This document shows, in pieces, positions 6,277 to 6,825 of a DNA stretch of 6,825 nt. Made by a program: the position numbers and the translations under genes. A model generated the notes under the pieces. It was not told where the DNA came from. It worked only from the letters and a program-made list of their open reading frames with translations, and did no database searches. The stretch is taken from positions 1 through 6,825 of the forward strand of contig CAKTNU010000101.1 in assembly GCA_934589325.1 (NCBI GenBank), read 5' to 3'. Origin of the DNA: an uncultured Oscillospiraceae bacterium. GTDB taxonomy: Bacteria; Bacillota_A; Clostridia; Oscillospirales; Oscillospiraceae. How positions within the stretch are numbered: the stretch's first letter is position 1; each line of letters starts with the position of its first letter.

Positions 6277-6305
6277 TTGACTTCTGCCGACAAGGACATT
6301 ATACT
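6277..6305 (+). promoter_or_regulatory. Promoter of the HMA/P-type ATPase genes
   Basis: TTGACT (6277-6282) and TATACT (6300-6305) are separated by 17 bases. Transcription would begin near 6312, directly before the operator-like palindrome. This is a strong-looking promoter placed where an ArsR repressor could block it. Confidence 0.82.
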
Positions 6306-6317
6306 ACAGTCACAATG

Positions 6318-6335
6318 ATTAAACAAGTGCTTAAT
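6318..6335 (+). promoter_or_regulatory. Putative ArsR operator, copy 1
   Basis: ATTAAACAAGTGCTTAAT is an 18-base imperfect palindrome: each 8-base arm matches the other except for one position, around a 2-base centre. AT-rich palindromes of this size with inner CA/TG are typical of ArsR/SmtB sites. It starts about 6 bases after the predicted transcription start. A near-identical copy lies at 6653-6670. Confidence 0.72.
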
Positions 6336-6380
6336 CGTGAAATCAAAGCTCATGATTCAAAGCCGGTAAGGAGCATAATT

Positions 6381-6599
6381 ATGAAAAAGACCTATTCCAT
6401 CGAAGTCGACTGCGCCAACTGCGCCAACCTCATGGAGGAAGCAACCAAGAAGACCGAAGGTGTCGCCTCCGCCGTCGTCAATTTCATGACCCAGAAGATG
6501 ACCGTCGAGTTTGTCGATGGCGCTGACGCAAAGCAGGTCATGAAGGACGTTCTCAAGGCCTGCAAAAAGGTCGAGCCCGACTGCGAAATAGAGCTCTAA
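6381..6599 (+). CDS. Stand-alone heavy-metal-associated (HMA) domain protein
   Basis: A 72-residue protein equal to one HMA fold. It has the metal-binding loop VDCANCANLME with Cys11 and Cys14 (C-A-N-C), then the expected beta-alpha-beta run: helix (LMEEATKKTEGV), strands (ASAVVNFMTQKMTVEF), second helix (DAKQVMKDVLKACKKV) and a final strand. Two extra cysteines (Cys61, Cys68) lie near the C-terminus. The Asp before CANC recalls Zn/Cd/Pb-type HMA domains more than the copper type, but this is only suggestive. ATG 6381 is chosen because AAGGAG lies just before it. The longer open frame to 6207 would cross the promoter. It probably acts as a metal chaperone or detached N-terminal domain for the P-type ATPase encoded next. 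Confidence 0.9.
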   Translation: MKKTYSIEVDCANCANLMEEATKKTEGVASAVVNFMTQKMTVEFVDGADAKQVMKDVLKACKKVEPDCEIEL

Positions 6600-6610
6600 A
6601 TCGCATCATA

Positions 6611-6642
6611 TAATAAATCGCCCCTTATGGGGCGATTTATTA
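6611..6642 (+). terminator. Intercistronic hairpin, possible partial terminator
   Basis: A perfect 14-bp stem (6611-6624 with 6629-6642) with a TTAT loop lies 12 bases after the HMA stop. The 3' arm itself ends ATTTATTA, but no long T run follows. It could terminate part of the transcripts or protect the HMA mRNA, giving more HMA protein than ATPase. Confidence 0.6.
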
Positions 6643-6652
6643 AGTTCAAACG

Positions 6653-6670
6653 ATTAAACATGTACTTAAT
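6653..6670 (+). promoter_or_regulatory. Putative ArsR operator, copy 2
   Basis: ATTAAACATGTACTTAAT matches copy 1 (6318-6335) at 16 of 18 positions and is again roughly palindromic. It lies between the hairpin and the ribosome binding site of the P-type ATPase gene. That suggests either a second regulated start or an auxiliary repressor site. No strong promoter is obvious beside it. Confidence 0.66.
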
Positions 6671-6701
6671 TATCTGAAATTTTTCAAGGAGATGCTGAAC
6701 G

Positions 6702-6825
6702 ATGACCAAAAAGCAGAAAAAGATGCTGACGCGTATAATTATCGCAGCAGTAATGCTCATCGCGCTGCACTTTATACCCGTTGCCGGTATTCCGCGCTTC
6801 GTGCTCTACCTTGCGGTATATATAG
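6702..6825 (+). CDS. Probable heavy-metal-transporting P-type ATPase, N-terminal fragment
   Basis: An open frame from ATG 6702 runs to the window end. Only 41 codons are seen: basic MTKKQKKMLTR, then a hydrophobic segment (IIIAAVMLIALHFIPVAG), then the start of another (FVLYLAVYI). AAGGAG (6686-6691) lies 10 bases before the ATG. No P-type ATPase catalytic motif falls within the window. The call relies on the resemblance of this start to clostridial Cd/Zn-type P1B ATPases that lack a fused HMA domain, and on the adjacent HMA and ArsR genes. Another integral membrane metal transporter is possible. The product would export metal ions from the cytoplasm. Confidence 0.68.
   Translation, partial: MTKKQKKMLTRIIIAAVMLIALHFIPVAGIPRFVLYLAVYI

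Noticed and set aside
6207..6380. An N-terminal extension of the HMA reading frame to 6207.
   Set aside because: It would cover the predicted promoter and operator and precede the predicted transcription start. ATG 6381 has a good AAGGAG and gives a complete HMA fold.
6641..6701. A possible separate promoter for the P-type ATPase gene around operator copy 2.
   Set aside because: The best boxes (TTCAAA and TTAATT) are 15 bases apart and weak. The sequence alone does not support a call.

Overview
The window looks like a chromosomal segment of a moderately GC-rich Clostridia-type Firmicute, possibly a gut Oscillospiraceae/Ruminococcaceae relative. The signs are strong GGAGG-type ribosome binding sites, a T-box leader (a Gram-positive tRNA-sensing riboswitch), a lipobox lipoprotein, and an ArsR regulator with a C-H-C-E-E-C segment that I recall from gut clostridial metal regulators. 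The taxonomic placement is inference. No rRNA, tRNA, insertion sequence, phage gene or CRISPR array is visible.

Layout. (1) Positions 1-899, plus strand: the C-terminal end of a DUF1538-type membrane protein overlaps by ATGA a P-II-like protein built of two tandem P-II-type halves, followed by a strong terminator hairpin (918-953). (2) Positions 961-4147, minus strand: a complete three-gene ABC importer operon (lipoprotein binding protein, permease, ATPase) of the TrpX/TrpY/TrpZ type. Its leader (about 3827-4112) is a T-box riboswitch whose UGG specifier, T-box bulge, antiterminator and competing terminator can all be read. This makes it a tryptophan-responsive tryptophan (or aromatic amino acid) uptake operon. 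(3) Positions 4137-4906, minus strand: a small membrane protein with a C-terminal zinc ribbon, with its own promoter. Its terminator overlaps the -35 box of the T-box operon. (4) Positions 4911-6198, minus strand: an ArsR/SmtB-type metal regulator overlapping by 8 bases an AraC-family regulator. (5) Positions 6277-6825, plus strand, divergent from arsR: a promoter with an operator-like palindrome, a 72-residue stand-alone HMA metal-binding protein, a hairpin, a second copy of the palindrome, and the first 41 codons of a probable metal-transporting P-type ATPase that runs off the window.

Functionally the window joins three modules. The first is a P-II/DUF1538 pair of uncertain role. The second is a tryptophan-starvation-induced importer switched by uncharged tRNA-Trp. 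The third is a metal-efflux locus in which the ArsR protein probably represses the HMA/P-type ATPase genes through two near-identical operators. The role of the coupled AraC regulator is open. I found no wholly new system. The points most worth following up are the duplicated operator around the split HMA gene, the ArsR-AraC coupling and the tandem P-II protein.
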